Assembly: GCA_963808455.1 (NCBI GenBank)
Contig: CAWEHT010000489.1
Location: 1 to 20,929 of the forward strand
Direction of reading: 5' to 3'
Origin: CAWEHT01 sp963808455
GTDB taxonomy: Bacteria > Chloroflexota > Anaerolineae > CG2-30-64-16
DNA length: 20,929 nt
In this document: one piece after another, positions 1-8,373 of the stretch
Position numbering within the stretch: position 1 is the stretch's first letter
Layout: each line of letters opens with the position of its first letter
Position numbers and translations under genes: made by a program
Notes under the pieces: generated by a model
The model's input: the letters and a program-made list of their open reading frames with translations, nothing else
Databases searched by the model: none
Told to the model about the DNA's origin: nothing

Positions 1-1
1 T

Positions 2-1226
2 GTGCGGGAACGCCTTTGGCAGGTTGCCCTGCTGGTCGCAGTCGTCCTCGCGGGCGCCGGCACGAGCGTGGGCTGGATCTGGTGGCAGCAGCGTCTCCGC
101 ATCTACCGCGAGCGATCCGAGGCCGCTGAGAGATTGCGGGACAGCGAAGGGCGGTTGCGCCGCGCTGAGGCGATGGCTCATCTCGGGCACTGGAGCCTGG
201 ATCTCCACACGAACGAGTTTGCCTGGTCGGACGAGACGTATCGGATCATGGGCCTCGCGGGAGACGACTTCCGGCCCACACTGGACCGCGTGCTGCAGCT
301 GGTTCATCCCGACGATCGCGCGACCCTCGGCCAGGCTTTCAGCGTCATGCGACAGGCGGGAGCGGGCGACTTCGCGTGCCGTGTGTTGGGCGCAGGCGAC
401 GAGCTGCGCTACCTGGAAGGCAGCGGGCAAGCCGCGCCCCGGCAAGAGGGCGCGGCTACTGCCCTCTTCGGAACGCTTATGGACGTGACCGAGCTTCGCG
501 AGAAGGAGCGTGAATTGCAAGAACGGAATGCCGATCTGGAGCGATTCACCTATACGGTATCCCATGATCTGAAAAGCCCGCTGGTAACGATCAAGACCTT
601 CCTCGGCTATCTGCGCCAGGATCTCGCGCATGCTGACGCTGAGCGCAGAGAGCAGGATATGAATTACATCGGGGCGGCAGCGGACAAAATGGGCCAGCTG
701 CTGGACGAATTGCTGGATCTGTCGCGCCTGGGGCGCACCAGTAGTCCACCGGTAGCCGTTACCTTCGCAGATCTGGCGCAGGAAGCGCTCAACCTGGTGG
801 CCGGGCGCATCGCCGAGCGTGGCGTCGAGGTGCGGGTGGCCGAAGCGCCAATCACCCTCTGTGGCGACCGGCCGCGCCTGGTCGAGATCTGGCAGAATCT
901 GCTGGAGAATGCTGTAAAGTTCATGGGTCAGCAGAAGCAACCATCTATCGAGATGGGTGCAGAGGGTGAAGGGCGGGCGGTGGTCTTCCACGTGCACGAC
1001 AACGGCATGGGCATTGACACGCGCTACCAGGCAAAGAATTCGGTCTGTTCGAGAAGTTGGAACCGCGCAGCGAGGGACGGGCATCGGGCTGGCTCTCGTG
1101 AAACGCATCGTCGAGCTGTATGAAGGGCGCATTTGGGTCGAGTCGGAGGGATGCGGCCAAGGCACCACTTTTCGCTTCACGTTGCCTGCTGCGATCCAGA
1201 TTGGCAACAAGGAGGGTAATCCATGA
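2..1226 (+). CDS. Membrane PAS sensor histidine kinase (5' partial, two frameshifts)
   Basis: This is the C-terminal part of a two-component sensor kinase that autophosphorylates on histidine and presumably feeds the response regulator behind it. Visible in order are a membrane segment (about residues 7-28), a charged linker, a PAS_3-type fold (about 55-165; 'LGHWSLDL', 'VHPDDR'), an H-box SHDLKSP with H188, an N-box (about 295-307, QNLLENAVKF) and a G1 box DNGMGID. The G2 part (TGIGLALVKRIVELYEGRIWVES) continues in another frame. Reconstruction needs one missing base near 1038 and one near 1076, giving about 408 residues. The frame is open at the window edge, so the GTG at base 2 is probably not the true start and a sensor region may lie upstream. 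The stop overlaps the next start (ATGA). I infer the indels are sequence errors, because both halves are well conserved. Confidence 0.85.
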
Positions 1227-1663
1227 ACGGTGAGCCCATCGTAATCCTGCTCGTCGAAGACGATCCGGCGCATGCTGAGATCGTGCGCCGCAATTTTGAG
1301 GGTTTCCGCCTTGCCAACAGGCTGATGCATGTCGCGGACGGGCAGGCAGCGCTCGACTACCTCCATCGCTCAGGCGAATACCGCGATGCGGCTACCTCGC
1401 CGCGACCGGGCCTCATCTTGCTGGACCTGCGTTTGCCGAAGGTGGACGGGCTCGAGGTGCTCGAAGCCATCAAAAGCGACGGCGACCTGAGCCCTATTCC
1501 GGTGGTGGTCCTGACGACCTCGGCCGCTGAAACGGACATGATCAAGGCCTACAACAACCACGCCAACAGCTATCTGGTTAAGCCAGTGGATTTTACGAAG
1601 TTCCTGGAGCTGATGGACGTGCTCGGCTACTACTGGTTGGTATGGAACCAGTATCCCTACTGA
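1223..1663 (+). CDS. Single-domain response regulator (Rcp1-like)
   Basis: This 146-residue protein is essentially one receiver (REC) domain with no output domain, as in Rcp1-type regulators that partner PAS/phytochrome-like kinases. Visible are the acidic cluster VEDD (12-14), the phospho-acceptor D68 in LILLDLRLPKVDG, the Thr/Ser switch VVVLTTS (98-100) and the conserved K120 in YLVKP. The insert after alpha-2 (SGEYRDAATSPRP) is typical of the Rcp1 group. The ATG at 1223 overlaps the stop of the upstream kinase and is preceded by a good ribosome site (AGGAGGG, about 1210-1216). The gene is therefore translationally coupled to the kinase and is its likely target. Output is probably by protein contact rather than DNA binding. 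Confidence 0.92.
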   Translation: MNGEPIVILLVEDDPAHAEIVRRNFEGFRLANRLMHVADGQAALDYLHRSGEYRDAATSPRPGLILLDLRLPKVDGLEVLEAIKSDGDLSPIPVVVLTTSAAETDMIKAYNNHANSYLVKPVDFTKFLELMDVLGYYWLVWNQYPY

Positions 1664-1680
1664 TTGGGGAAGGAGCCGCC

Positions 1681-3869
1681 ATGGAGGCGGGACACCTGCA
1701 TATCTTGATCGCTGAAGATGAGCCGGCCCATTCGGCAGTCATCCGCCGGGCCTTTGAAGCAGCGGGTGCCGATGTCGAGATGCGGGTGGTGGATACGCTG
1801 CGCGATCTGCGCAGCAGCATAGCGGAGCACCCGCCCGATATCGCGCTGGTGGACCTCAATCTGGGCGACGGCCCTGCTTTGGGCGTCCTGACCCAGCCGC
1901 CCGAAGCCGGCCCCTGCCCGATCTTGCTGATGACGAGCTACGGCACCGAACAAGTCGCCGTGCGGGCGATCAAGGCAGGCGCGCTCGACTACGTGGTCAA
2001 GTCGCCCGAGGCGTTCATGGCCTTGCCCCGCACGGTAGAGCGCGCCCTGCGCGAGTGGAACCTGCTTCAGGAGCAAAAGAGAGCGGAGCAAGCCGAACGC
2101 CAGCACGTGGAGCAGATCAGACTGCTCTACGAAGCCAGCCAGCGCCTGAACCGCACGCTGGATCTGGAGGAAATCTACCGGACAGTCCACGAATTCCTCT
2201 CGGCCACGGTGCCCTGCGATGAATTGATCATCTCCGTTTTCGACTCCACTGCGCAGCTCCTCCATCGCAGCGCGGCCTGGAGGCATGGCCTCAGACAGGA
2301 TACGAGCGCTTTGCCTTCGATTCCGCTGGAGCCCGAAGATCGGGACGGCTACAGTATCGCGATCCGCACCGGCAAGCCGCTGCTCATCCGCGGTCACCTC
2401 CCCGGCCGGCTACCGCTGAACCTCACCGGAATGTCGTCGAACCGGGCGAGGTTCTCAACGACACGCCTCCTGAGGCCCGCGAACAGGCTCAGCGATGGTC
2501 GTCCCGCTCGTGGTGGACGCCAAGGTCACGGGCGTGATCCACGTGCTTAGCCACCGATCTGACGCCTACTCCGAGAGTCAGTTGAAGCTGCTGGAAGCGT
2601 TGGCGCTCCACATCGCCTCGGCCCATCAGAATGCCATACTCTACAACAGGGTCCAGGAAGAGTTCGCCGAGCGGAAGCAGGCCGAAGAAGCGTTGCGGCA
2701 GGCGCAGAAGATGGAGAGCCTGGGCATCCTAGCGGGTGGCGTGGCGCATGACTTGAACAATCTGCTGGTCGCCATACTCGGGCAGACGTCGTTAGCCCTG
2801 AGGAAGCTCGCGCCCGAGAGCCCAGCCCGCATTTCTATCGAAAAGGCCGTAGCGGCCGCCGAGCCGGCTTCGGAACTCACACGTCAGCTCCTGGCCTACA
2901 CCGGCCGCGGCGGTTTCCAGGTGCGCTCGATGCGCCTGAACGTGCTGGTCGAGGAGAATCTGGGTCTGCTGGCAGTGGCGATCCCCAAGCACGTCCGGCC
3001 TGCGCGCCGAATTGGCTGACGCGCTGCCGCTCATCGAGGCCGACCCCGCCCAAATCCAGCAGGTGCTGATGAATCTGATCATCAACGCCGCCGAGGCCGT
3101 CGGCGACGGTCCGGGCCTGGTCACCGTGCGCACCGGAATCTGCAACCTGACGCCGGCCGATCGCCAGTTTTGGCTGTACACGGGCCAGACCCTGTCACCC
3201 GGATGCTATGTCACACTCCGGGTTCAAGACGACGGCCCCGGCATGGATCCCGAAATGCTCCCCAGGATCTTCGACCCGTTCTTCACCACGAAGTTCACCG
3301 GGCGTGGGCTTGGTCTGGCTGCGGTGCTGGGCATCGTCAAGGGGCACAGGGGCGGGCTCCACGTGGAGAGCGCGCCCGGCGCCGGCACGACGTTTCACCT
3401 GGTCTTCCCGGCCTCTGGACCGGAGGAAAGCGCTGCATATTCCGCGGCCGAGATTCCATCGGCGCCATTGGTCAGCCGTTCTCTCCCCAAGATTCTGGTG
3501 ATCGACGACGAGGAACCGGTGCGCGAAGCGGTGTCTGACATCCTCGAGTCCTCAGGGGTCGAGGTTCTCGCTGCCGCCGACGGCGCCGCCGGTGTGGCCC
3601 TGTACCGCGAGCGGGCATCCACCATCGCCTTGGTGCTGCTGGACCTCTCTATGCCGGGCCTGGGAGGCGAGGAAACGTTTCGCCAGCTCCGCGTGCTCTA
3701 CCCGCAGGTTCGCATCCTCCTGTCTTCGGGCTACGATGAAAGCGAGGTAGTGGCCCGGTTCACGGACCAGGGGTTGGTCGGCTTCGTCCAAAAGCCCTAT
3801 ACCGCTGCGATCCTGACTGACGCCATCCGGCGCCACCTGGCCGCCGGAGAAGGTCCACAACCGGGATGA
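1681..3869 (+). CDS. Hybrid sensor kinase REC-GAF-HisKA-HATPase-REC (three frameshifts)
   Basis: This is a soluble hybrid kinase of about 729 residues after correction. The N-terminal REC domain has acidic residues AEDE, phospho-acceptor D58 (ALVDLNLGDG) and K107. A GAF domain (about 145-300) follows, then the H-box GGVAHDLNNLL, the N-box VLMNLIINAAEAVG, G1 DDGPGMDPEML, the F-box IFDPFFTTK and G2 GRGLGLAAVLGIV. The C-terminal REC domain has IDDEE, acceptor LVLLDLSMPG and KPY. The start at 1681 is chosen because AAGGAG lies at 1670-1675; an in-frame ATG at 1642 would overlap the previous gene. Continuity requires frame changes near 2400, near 2487 (both within the GAF domain) and near 2998. 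They sum to a whole number of codons. The receiver-first architecture suggests it is controlled by phosphotransfer, perhaps within this same operon. No transmembrane segment is seen. Confidence 0.85.
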
Positions 3870-3948
3870 GGTTGGAGACCCGATCCCGCATAGTTGGTCC
3901 CCAATATCTGCCTGCCCATCAGCGCCCGTCGAAACCACCCCGCGTCTT

Positions 3949-4125
3949 CTATTCGGGAAGCGATGAGCCGTTGGATAAGTCGTCGGCCATCGCCTTGAAC
4001 TGCTCCAGGGCGCGTTGGTAGTCTACCTCCATGCAATGAACCCCCAGCACGCGTTGCACGTCCACGCACGCCCCCAGCACCTCGTGCGACAGTTCCTCGA
4101 ATGCGTGCCACCCCTCGCTGCTCAC
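3949..4125 (-). pseudogene. Truncated GxxExxY-like protein (58 residues)
   Basis: A leftward frame starts at GTG 4125 behind a strong AGGAGGGA ribosome site and ends at TAG 3949. It encodes 58 residues. Its middle, ELSHEVLGACVDVQRVLG followed by MEVDYQRALEQ, resembles the N-terminal third of GxxExxY proteins (PD-(D/E)XK-like; typical pattern LSxEVIGAAxEVHxxLGPGxxExxYxxAL). The remaining two thirds, where the nuclease-like core would sit, are missing. It is probably a decayed or truncated copy. The same ribosome site and first nine codons recur, cut off, in the second copy of the 132-bp repeat at 4328-4459. The family assignment is my inference from a short stretch. It could also be an unrelated small protein. 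Confidence 0.45.
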
Positions 4126-4231
4126 GCTCCCTCCTGTGGCGGTCGTCCGGCAGGCCGGGCGGCGCCGGCTGCCCTACCCCGGCGGCCTTTTGAGGCAGCG
4201 GCTCGCCCGCGGCGAGCCGCTTTCGTGCCTG
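4099..4231. repeat. Direct repeat copy 1 (about 132 bp)
   Basis: This block is repeated at 4328-4459, 229 bp downstream, with only about half a dozen differences by eye. It includes the ribosome site and first codons of the leftward GxxExxY-like frame and ends in a perfect hairpin with 8-bp arms GCGGCTCG/CGAGCCGC (4198-4205 with 4213-4220). Confidence 0.85.
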
Positions 4232-4327
4232 TTCGCGATCCAAACGTCGGCCAGGCGATCAGCGCGTGGGGTCGCAACCGAAGGCCTCTCGCGACCCACG
4301 TTTGGGTCGCGATCCCAAAGTGTCTCT

Positions 4328-4459
4328 GAATGCGTGCCACCCCTCGCTGCTCACGCTCCCTCCTGCGGCGGTCGCCCGGCAGGCGGGGCGGCGCCGGCTG
4401 CCCTACCTCGGCGCCTTTTGAGGCAGCGGCTCGCCCGCGGCGAGCCGCTTTCGCGCCTT
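4328..4459. repeat. Direct repeat copy 2 (about 132 bp)
   Basis: Second copy of the block at 4099-4231. The hairpin arms are at 4426-4433 and 4441-4448. The leftward reading frame begun in this copy leaves the repeat after nine codons and has no family resemblance beyond it, so this copy is only the 5' end of the duplicated unit. 'CGCGATCCAAA' follows both copies. Confidence 0.85.
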
Positions 4460-4641
4460 GCGGGTTCGCTTTCGCGCCTCTCGCGATCCAAAGCTGTATG
4501 CGCCAGGGCCGCGTGCTGTGCTTGACTCCATATCCCCCAGCAAGCCCACCGCGAATCCGTAGATTCTACGGTAGCCACGGCGCGGCCTCGCCCGTATACT
4601 CCACCCCATGGCGGGTGTCCTCAGCCCGCAGCAAGGGACAA

Positions 4642-5672
4642 TTGGCCAGGACACGCATCGGCTATTTCACGCCATATTTGCCTGTCGAGATCCTCTGGGC
4701 CTGCGGCTTCAGCCCGGTGCGGTTGCGCCCCGGCCGCGGCCACGCCGCGGCCGATGGCCACCTGCCGCGCAACTTTTCCGTCGAGGCGCGCTGCCTGCTG
4801 GCCGCCGCTCTCGAGGGGCGCCTGGACGCCGGCGCCGTCGTCTTCCTCGACGAGGATGACACGAGCCGGCGCGCTTGTGATGTCTGGCGCGCCTTCGCCG
4901 GCATCCCCGTCATCGGCCCTGTGTCCGTCCCGCGCCTCGCCGGCCCTGCCTCGGCCGAGCGCTACGCCGGAGCCCTGGCCGGGCTGGCCGGCGAGCTCGC
5001 GGCGCTATCGGGCCAGCCGCTGGCCGGCGAGGGTCTGCGACAAGCGATCGACCTCTACAACCGGCAGCGCGCGCTGTGGCTGGCCCTGCGCCGGCTCTGG
5101 CTGGAGGGCGGCCTCGCGACGGGCGAATGGCAGGTCCTGCGCTGGCTGGCGCTCACGGATGAGGTCGAAAGCGCCAACGAAGCCCTGGCTGCCCGCCTGG
5201 GCGCCGGCCCGGACCCACCCGCTGGGGCGCCGGCCGGCCTTCGGCTGCTCCTGTTGGGCGCGATGGAAGTCCCCCGGCCGTTCTTGGCCCTCCTTGAAGA
5301 GGGCGGCGCCCGGTCGTGGCCGAGGATTCTGAAGCGGACGAGCGGACGCTGACGGGGCAGGTGCCTTCGGCCGGCCGGCAGCCGCTGCTCGACCTGGCAG
5401 GCGCTTACCTGGCCAAGATGCCGGGCCCGCGTGCTGCCGAGCTGCCCCGCCGCCTGGCAGGGCTGGATCGCCTGCTCGAAGAGCGCCGCGTGCAGGGGGC
5501 CATCGCGCTCTATCCGAAGTTCGCCGACTCTTACCTGGCCGAATGGATCGCGGTGAGCGAGATGTTCCGGGCCCGCGGGCTGCCGGCCTTGCTCCTGGAG
5601 GATGACGGTGAGCCGGGCCCCTCCGGGCAGCAGCGCACCCGTGTGGAAGCATTTCTGGAGATCCTGGCATGA
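4642..5672 (+). CDS. 2-hydroxyacyl-CoA dehydratase family subunit (HgdB/BcrB-like), cluster cysteines absent; one frameshift
   Basis: This belongs to the D-component family (PF06050) whose heterodimers dehydrate 2-hydroxyacyl-CoAs or reduce benzoyl-CoA using [4Fe-4S] clusters. Family marks are RIGYFTPYLPVEILWACGFSPVRL at the N-terminus, HLPRNFSVEA, GAVVFLDEDDTSRRACDVW, and the C-terminal QGAIALYPKFADSY ending in QQRTRVEAFLEIL. The positions that usually carry cluster cysteines (NFC, NTCD, KFCD) read NFS, DEDD and KFAD. The only cysteines are C21, C51 and C79. One base is missing near 5310, in front of VVAEDSEADERTL; corrected length is about 343 residues. The start is uncertain. TTG 4642 follows AAGGGA and gives a typical family N-terminus; GTG 4615 and an out-of-frame ATG at 4608 are alternatives. 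The stop overlaps the next ATG, so the two subunits are translationally coupled. Confidence 0.8.
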
Positions 5673-6954
5673 ACGCAAACCTGGAGCAGGCTATCGTCGA
5701 GAGTGGCGCAGCCGCAGATCGGTTCAGCATCGGGGCGGCCGTGCGCCTCCTGCGCCGGCCCCTGGCCCTGCGGGCCATGCGGGTGCTGGCGCCGCACGCG
5801 GCAGCCTGCCTGCCACCGGCCGCCCGGCGGCTGCCTTCGCTTTCGACCTCGTCCGCCGCGTCTACGCCGAGCACCCCGAGCGGGTCGTGTGGACCAGCAT
5901 CTGCCTGCCTTCCGAGCTCATCTGGGGCCTGGGCCTGACGCCATTCCTGCCCGAGGTCGCGGCAGTCGTGGCCGCAGGGCTGGGGCTGGGCGCCCGCAGC
6001 CTGGCAGAGGCCGCCGCGGGCGGCTGCCCCCCGGACCTGTGCACCGTCCACCGGGGCGCTTATGGGCTGGCCCGCGAGGGGTTCATGCCGCCGGCCGCCG
6101 CTTATGTCGCTACCTCGCACCTGTGTAGCGTGGCCGGCATGATGCTGGCGGCCGAAGCCTGGCGCCAGCACAAGCCTTTTGTCCTCATCGACGTGCCGGG
6201 CTCCGCCGGCGCCGATGCCGTGGACTATGTCGAGCGCCAGCTCGAGGCGCTGATACCCCGCCTGGAGCAGGCTACCGGGGCACGGTTCGACCCGGACCGC
6301 CTGCGCGTCGCCATCCGGCGCTCGAACGAGGCACGCGCCCTGGCCGTCGAGTTCCACGCCTTGCGCGAGGCCAGGCCCGCCCCGATCCGGGGCGGGCAGG
6401 CGCTTGGCACGGTGGGCCTGATGGCCTGGCTGCTCGGCCATCCCGACGGCGCCGCCCATTTCCGCGCCTGGCGTGACTACGCTGCCGGCAGGATCGCCCG
6501 GCGCGATCCCGAGCAGCCGGCCCAGAAGCTGCGCCTGCTTTGGCTGCACCTCGGGCCGCATTCCGGCAACACGATCGTGCCTCACCTCGAGGATAACCTG
6601 GGCGCCGTGATCGCTTTCGAGGAGCATAGCCACATCTGGTGGGAGCCGCTGGACGAGGCGCGCCCGCTGCGCGCCCTCGCCGCCCGCCTGGTGACGCAGC
6701 CCCAGGAAGGGCCGATCGGCCGTCGCCTGGAGCTGGTCCTCGACCTCGTCGCCCGCTACGGCTGCGACGGCGTGGTGCATTTCAGCCACTGGGGCTGCCG
6801 TCAGACCTCCGGCGCCTTGCGCGTGCTGCGCGATGGGCTGCGGCGTGAGGACATCCCGTTGCTCGATCTGGACGGCGATTGCCTGGACCCGGCCAACACG
6901 CCGGCCGGGCCGCTGAGGACGCGCATCGACGCGTTCGTGGAAACGCTGACTTGA
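5669..6954 (+). CDS. 2-hydroxyacyl-CoA dehydratase family subunit, cysteines retained; one frameshift
   Basis: This is the partner D-component subunit, about 428 residues after correction. It starts at ATG 5669, overlapping the stop of the first subunit. Family features are WTSICLPSELIWGLGLTPFLPE, DLCTVHRGAYGL, ATSHLCSVAGMM, PFVLIDVP, and the C-terminal block VVHFSHWGCRQTSGALRVL followed by DLDGDCLDPAN and LRTRIDAFVETL. The three cysteines in DLC, HLC and WGC fit the expected cluster ligands, unlike those of its neighbour. The frame changes once by a missing base at about 5822-5835, between LPPAARR and AAFAFDLVRRVYAEHPERVV. The substrate cannot be read from the sequence. Candidates are 2-hydroxyglutaryl-, lactyl-, phenyllactyl- or hydroxyisocaproyl-CoA. 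The protein acts in the cytoplasm and needs the activase encoded immediately downstream. Confidence 0.85.
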
Positions 6955-6963
6955 GGATCGGGA

Positions 6964-7737
6964 ATGTACGCTGTCGGTCTTGATATCGGCTCGACCTCCG
7001 CCGAGGCAGTGATCCTGGACGGCGATACGCTGCTCGCGGCATCGATCGTGGACACCGGCTACAACTCGCGCCGCGCCGCCGAGCAGGCATTGGCGCGGGC
7101 AGCGGCCAGCTGTGGGCTGGCCCGGGCCGAGCTCGGCCCGATCGTCGCCACCGGCTATGGGCGCATCGCCGTCGAGGGCGCCCTCCGGCAGGTGACCGAG
7201 ATCTCATGCTATGCCAGGGGCATGGCCTACCTTGTGCCCGGCGTGCGTACCGTGATCGATATCGGCGGGCAAGACAGCAAGGTGATCGCCGTCGGCAAGA
7301 ACGGGCGGGCGATCGACTTCGCCATGAACGACAAGTGCGCTGCAGGCACCGGTCGTTTCCTGGAGGTCACCGCCCGCGCCTTACAGCTCGACATCTCCGA
7401 GCTGGGGGGCATCGCGGCCGCTTCCACCCGCGACGTCGCCATCTCCAGCACCTGCACCGTCTTCGCCGAATCGGAGGTGATCACGCTCGTGGCCGAGGGC
7501 GCCGAGCGCGCCGATATCGTCGCCGGTCTGCACCGCGCGATCGCTCGCCGGGTGAGCGCGCTCCTGAAGCAAATCGGGACGAACCCGGCCATCGCCTTCG
7601 CCGGCGGTGTGGCCAAGAACACCGGCGTCAAGCGCGCGCTGGAGCACCTCCTCGGCGAGCCCCTCGTCGTGCCCCCCGAGCCGCAGATCGTGGGCGCCCT
7701 GGGCGCAGCCCTCATCGCCCGCAGCGGCGAAGGATGA
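6964..7737 (+). CDS. CoA-substrate-specific enzyme activase (HgdC/FldI-type, ASKHA ATPase)
   Basis: This 257-residue protein is the archerase that uses ATP and an inter-subunit [4Fe-4S] cluster to inject one low-potential electron into the dehydratase. It has the ASKHA phosphate-1 motif GLDIGSTS (5-12), phosphate-2 VIDIGGQDSKV (97-107), the cluster cysteine C125 in NDKCAAGTG, the second cysteine C164 in SSTCTVFAESEV, and the adenosine motif FAGGVAKNTG near the C-terminus. Length and motifs are complete and the frame is intact. It begins 9 bp after the preceding subunit, behind AGGATCGGGA. The cluster organisation (two D-component subunits plus activase) is standard for anaerobic hydroxyacyl-CoA dehydration. 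The enzyme class is oxygen sensitive, which argues for an anaerobe. The gene ends 8 bp from the end of the convergent decarboxylase gene, with no obvious terminator between them. Confidence 0.93.
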   Translation: MYAVGLDIGSTSAEAVILDGDTLLAASIVDTGYNSRRAAEQALARAAASCGLARAELGPIVATGYGRIAVEGALRQVTEISCYARGMAYLVPGVRTVIDIGGQDSKVIAVGKNGRAIDFAMNDKCAAGTGRFLEVTARALQLDISELGGIAAASTRDVAISSTCTVFAESEVITLVAEGAERADIVAGLHRAIARRVSALLKQIGTNPAIAFAGGVAKNTGVKRALEHLLGEPLVVPPEPQIVGALGAALIARSGEG

Positions 7738-7745
7738 AATAATCC

Positions 7746-8315
7746 TTATCCCTGGGCCAGATAGTCAACCATCACTTCACCATAACCCATGGTGAAGTCG
7801 TGGGCGATCTCCTCGGCGTAGACCACCTCGTGGATCGGGACCCTGGCCAGGAAGTCATCGGCCGGTGAGCCGTTGAATCTTAGGGTGCCCTTGCCGATGC
7901 GCATCTTCGTGTAAGTGTCGGGGTCGTTCAGGGTGGAGATCAGCTTCAAGACGTCCGGCGGAGCGCCTTTCTCCGCCGAAGGTATGTACTTGAGCGTGAG
8001 GTTGGGGTCCTTTGGGCGTTCGGGTATGGGGTCGAGCTGTTGCTGCGGCTCGAAACTGGCCTCGATGATCCGCTGCCCGTACCGGGTGACCGAGCCCGTG
8101 ACCCTGGCGCCCTCCTGGTACAGGATCTCACCCGCGTCCTTCTTCGGCCAGCCATAGATCTCCCGGCCTCCGACGATGGGGTTGGGCTGGTCCAGGTAGA
8201 GGACTACCGCGTAGTTGCCGCGCCGGCCCTGGTGCAGCACCGGGACCATCAGCCCCGCCTCGTGATACGGCAGGTCCCAGTCCGCGAACTGGAAGAGGCC
8301 GATGTAGAAGATCAT
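7746..8315 (-). CDS. Acetoacetate decarboxylase family protein, N-terminally shortened
   Basis: This PF06314-family protein catalyses Schiff-base decarboxylation of beta-keto acids such as acetoacetate. The catalytic lysine block GREIYGWPKKD (K58/K59 from this start) and the YHEAGLMVPV glutamate (E19) are clear. The normal first 55-60 residues of the family, which in the Clostridium enzyme carry active-site Arg29 and Glu61, are not present. From ATG 8315 the product has 189 residues, against about 245 in characterised enzymes. A longer in-frame start at GTG 8384 only adds sequence encoded by a palindrome (8318-8340) and shows no family similarity. The gene lies 58 bp behind the dehydrogenase and is probably co-transcribed with it. 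It may be a pseudogene or a remodelled member. Identity of the fold is secure, activity is not. Confidence 0.8.
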   Translation of the reverse strand: MIFYIGLFQFADWDLPYHEAGLMVPVLHQGRRGNYAVVLYLDQPNPIVGGREIYGWPKKDAGEILYQEGARVTGSVTRYGQRIIEASFEPQQQLDPIPERPKDPNLTLKYIPSAEKGAPPDVLKLISTLNDPDTYTKMRIGKGTLRFNGSPADDFLARVPIHEVVYAEEIAHDFTMGYGEVMVDYLAQG

Positions 8316-8317
8316 CA

Positions 8318-8340
8318 GCCTGCGGTTTCCAACCGCAGGC
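8318..8340. repeat. Perfect palindrome at the decarboxylase start
   Basis: Arms GCCTGCGGTT (8318-8327) and AACCGCAGGC (8331-8340) are perfectly complementary around a 3-base loop. The structure lies directly against ATG 8315 of the decarboxylase, exactly where its family N-terminus is missing. It resembles the dispersed extragenic hairpins at 11161-11344. Confidence 0.85.
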
Positions 8341-8373
8341 GTGGCTGGTGACCCGGCCGGCAGGCCCGGCGCA

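Larger units (their letters stand above)
3870..4641. other. Long non-coding stretch with duplicated, hairpin-rich sequence
   Basis: No full gene is supported here. The stretch holds a short leftward reading frame (3949-4125), a directly duplicated block of about 132 bp, and palindromes inside and between the copies. Between the copies, 4235-4247 pairs with 4298-4310 (12 of 13 positions, the exception a G-T pair). A TATACT at 4595-4600 could be a -10 element for the dehydratase operon, but no matching -35 is visible. Confidence 0.6.

Noticed and set aside
2400..3012. Programmed frameshifting in the hybrid kinase
   Set aside because: No slippery heptamer or downstream stimulatory structure was noticed at the break points, and similar indels occur in many unrelated genes of the window, so sequence error is simpler.
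4608..4859. ATG 4608 as the start of the first dehydratase subunit
   Set aside because: It is in a different frame from the conserved protein. It would only be right if another base were missing between 4610 and 4650.
5005..6789. Very long open frame on the - strand opposite the dehydratase subunits
   Set aside because: It is a GC-rich shadow. The protein is low in family-like motifs, and the + strand frames carry clear dehydratase signatures with coupled starts.
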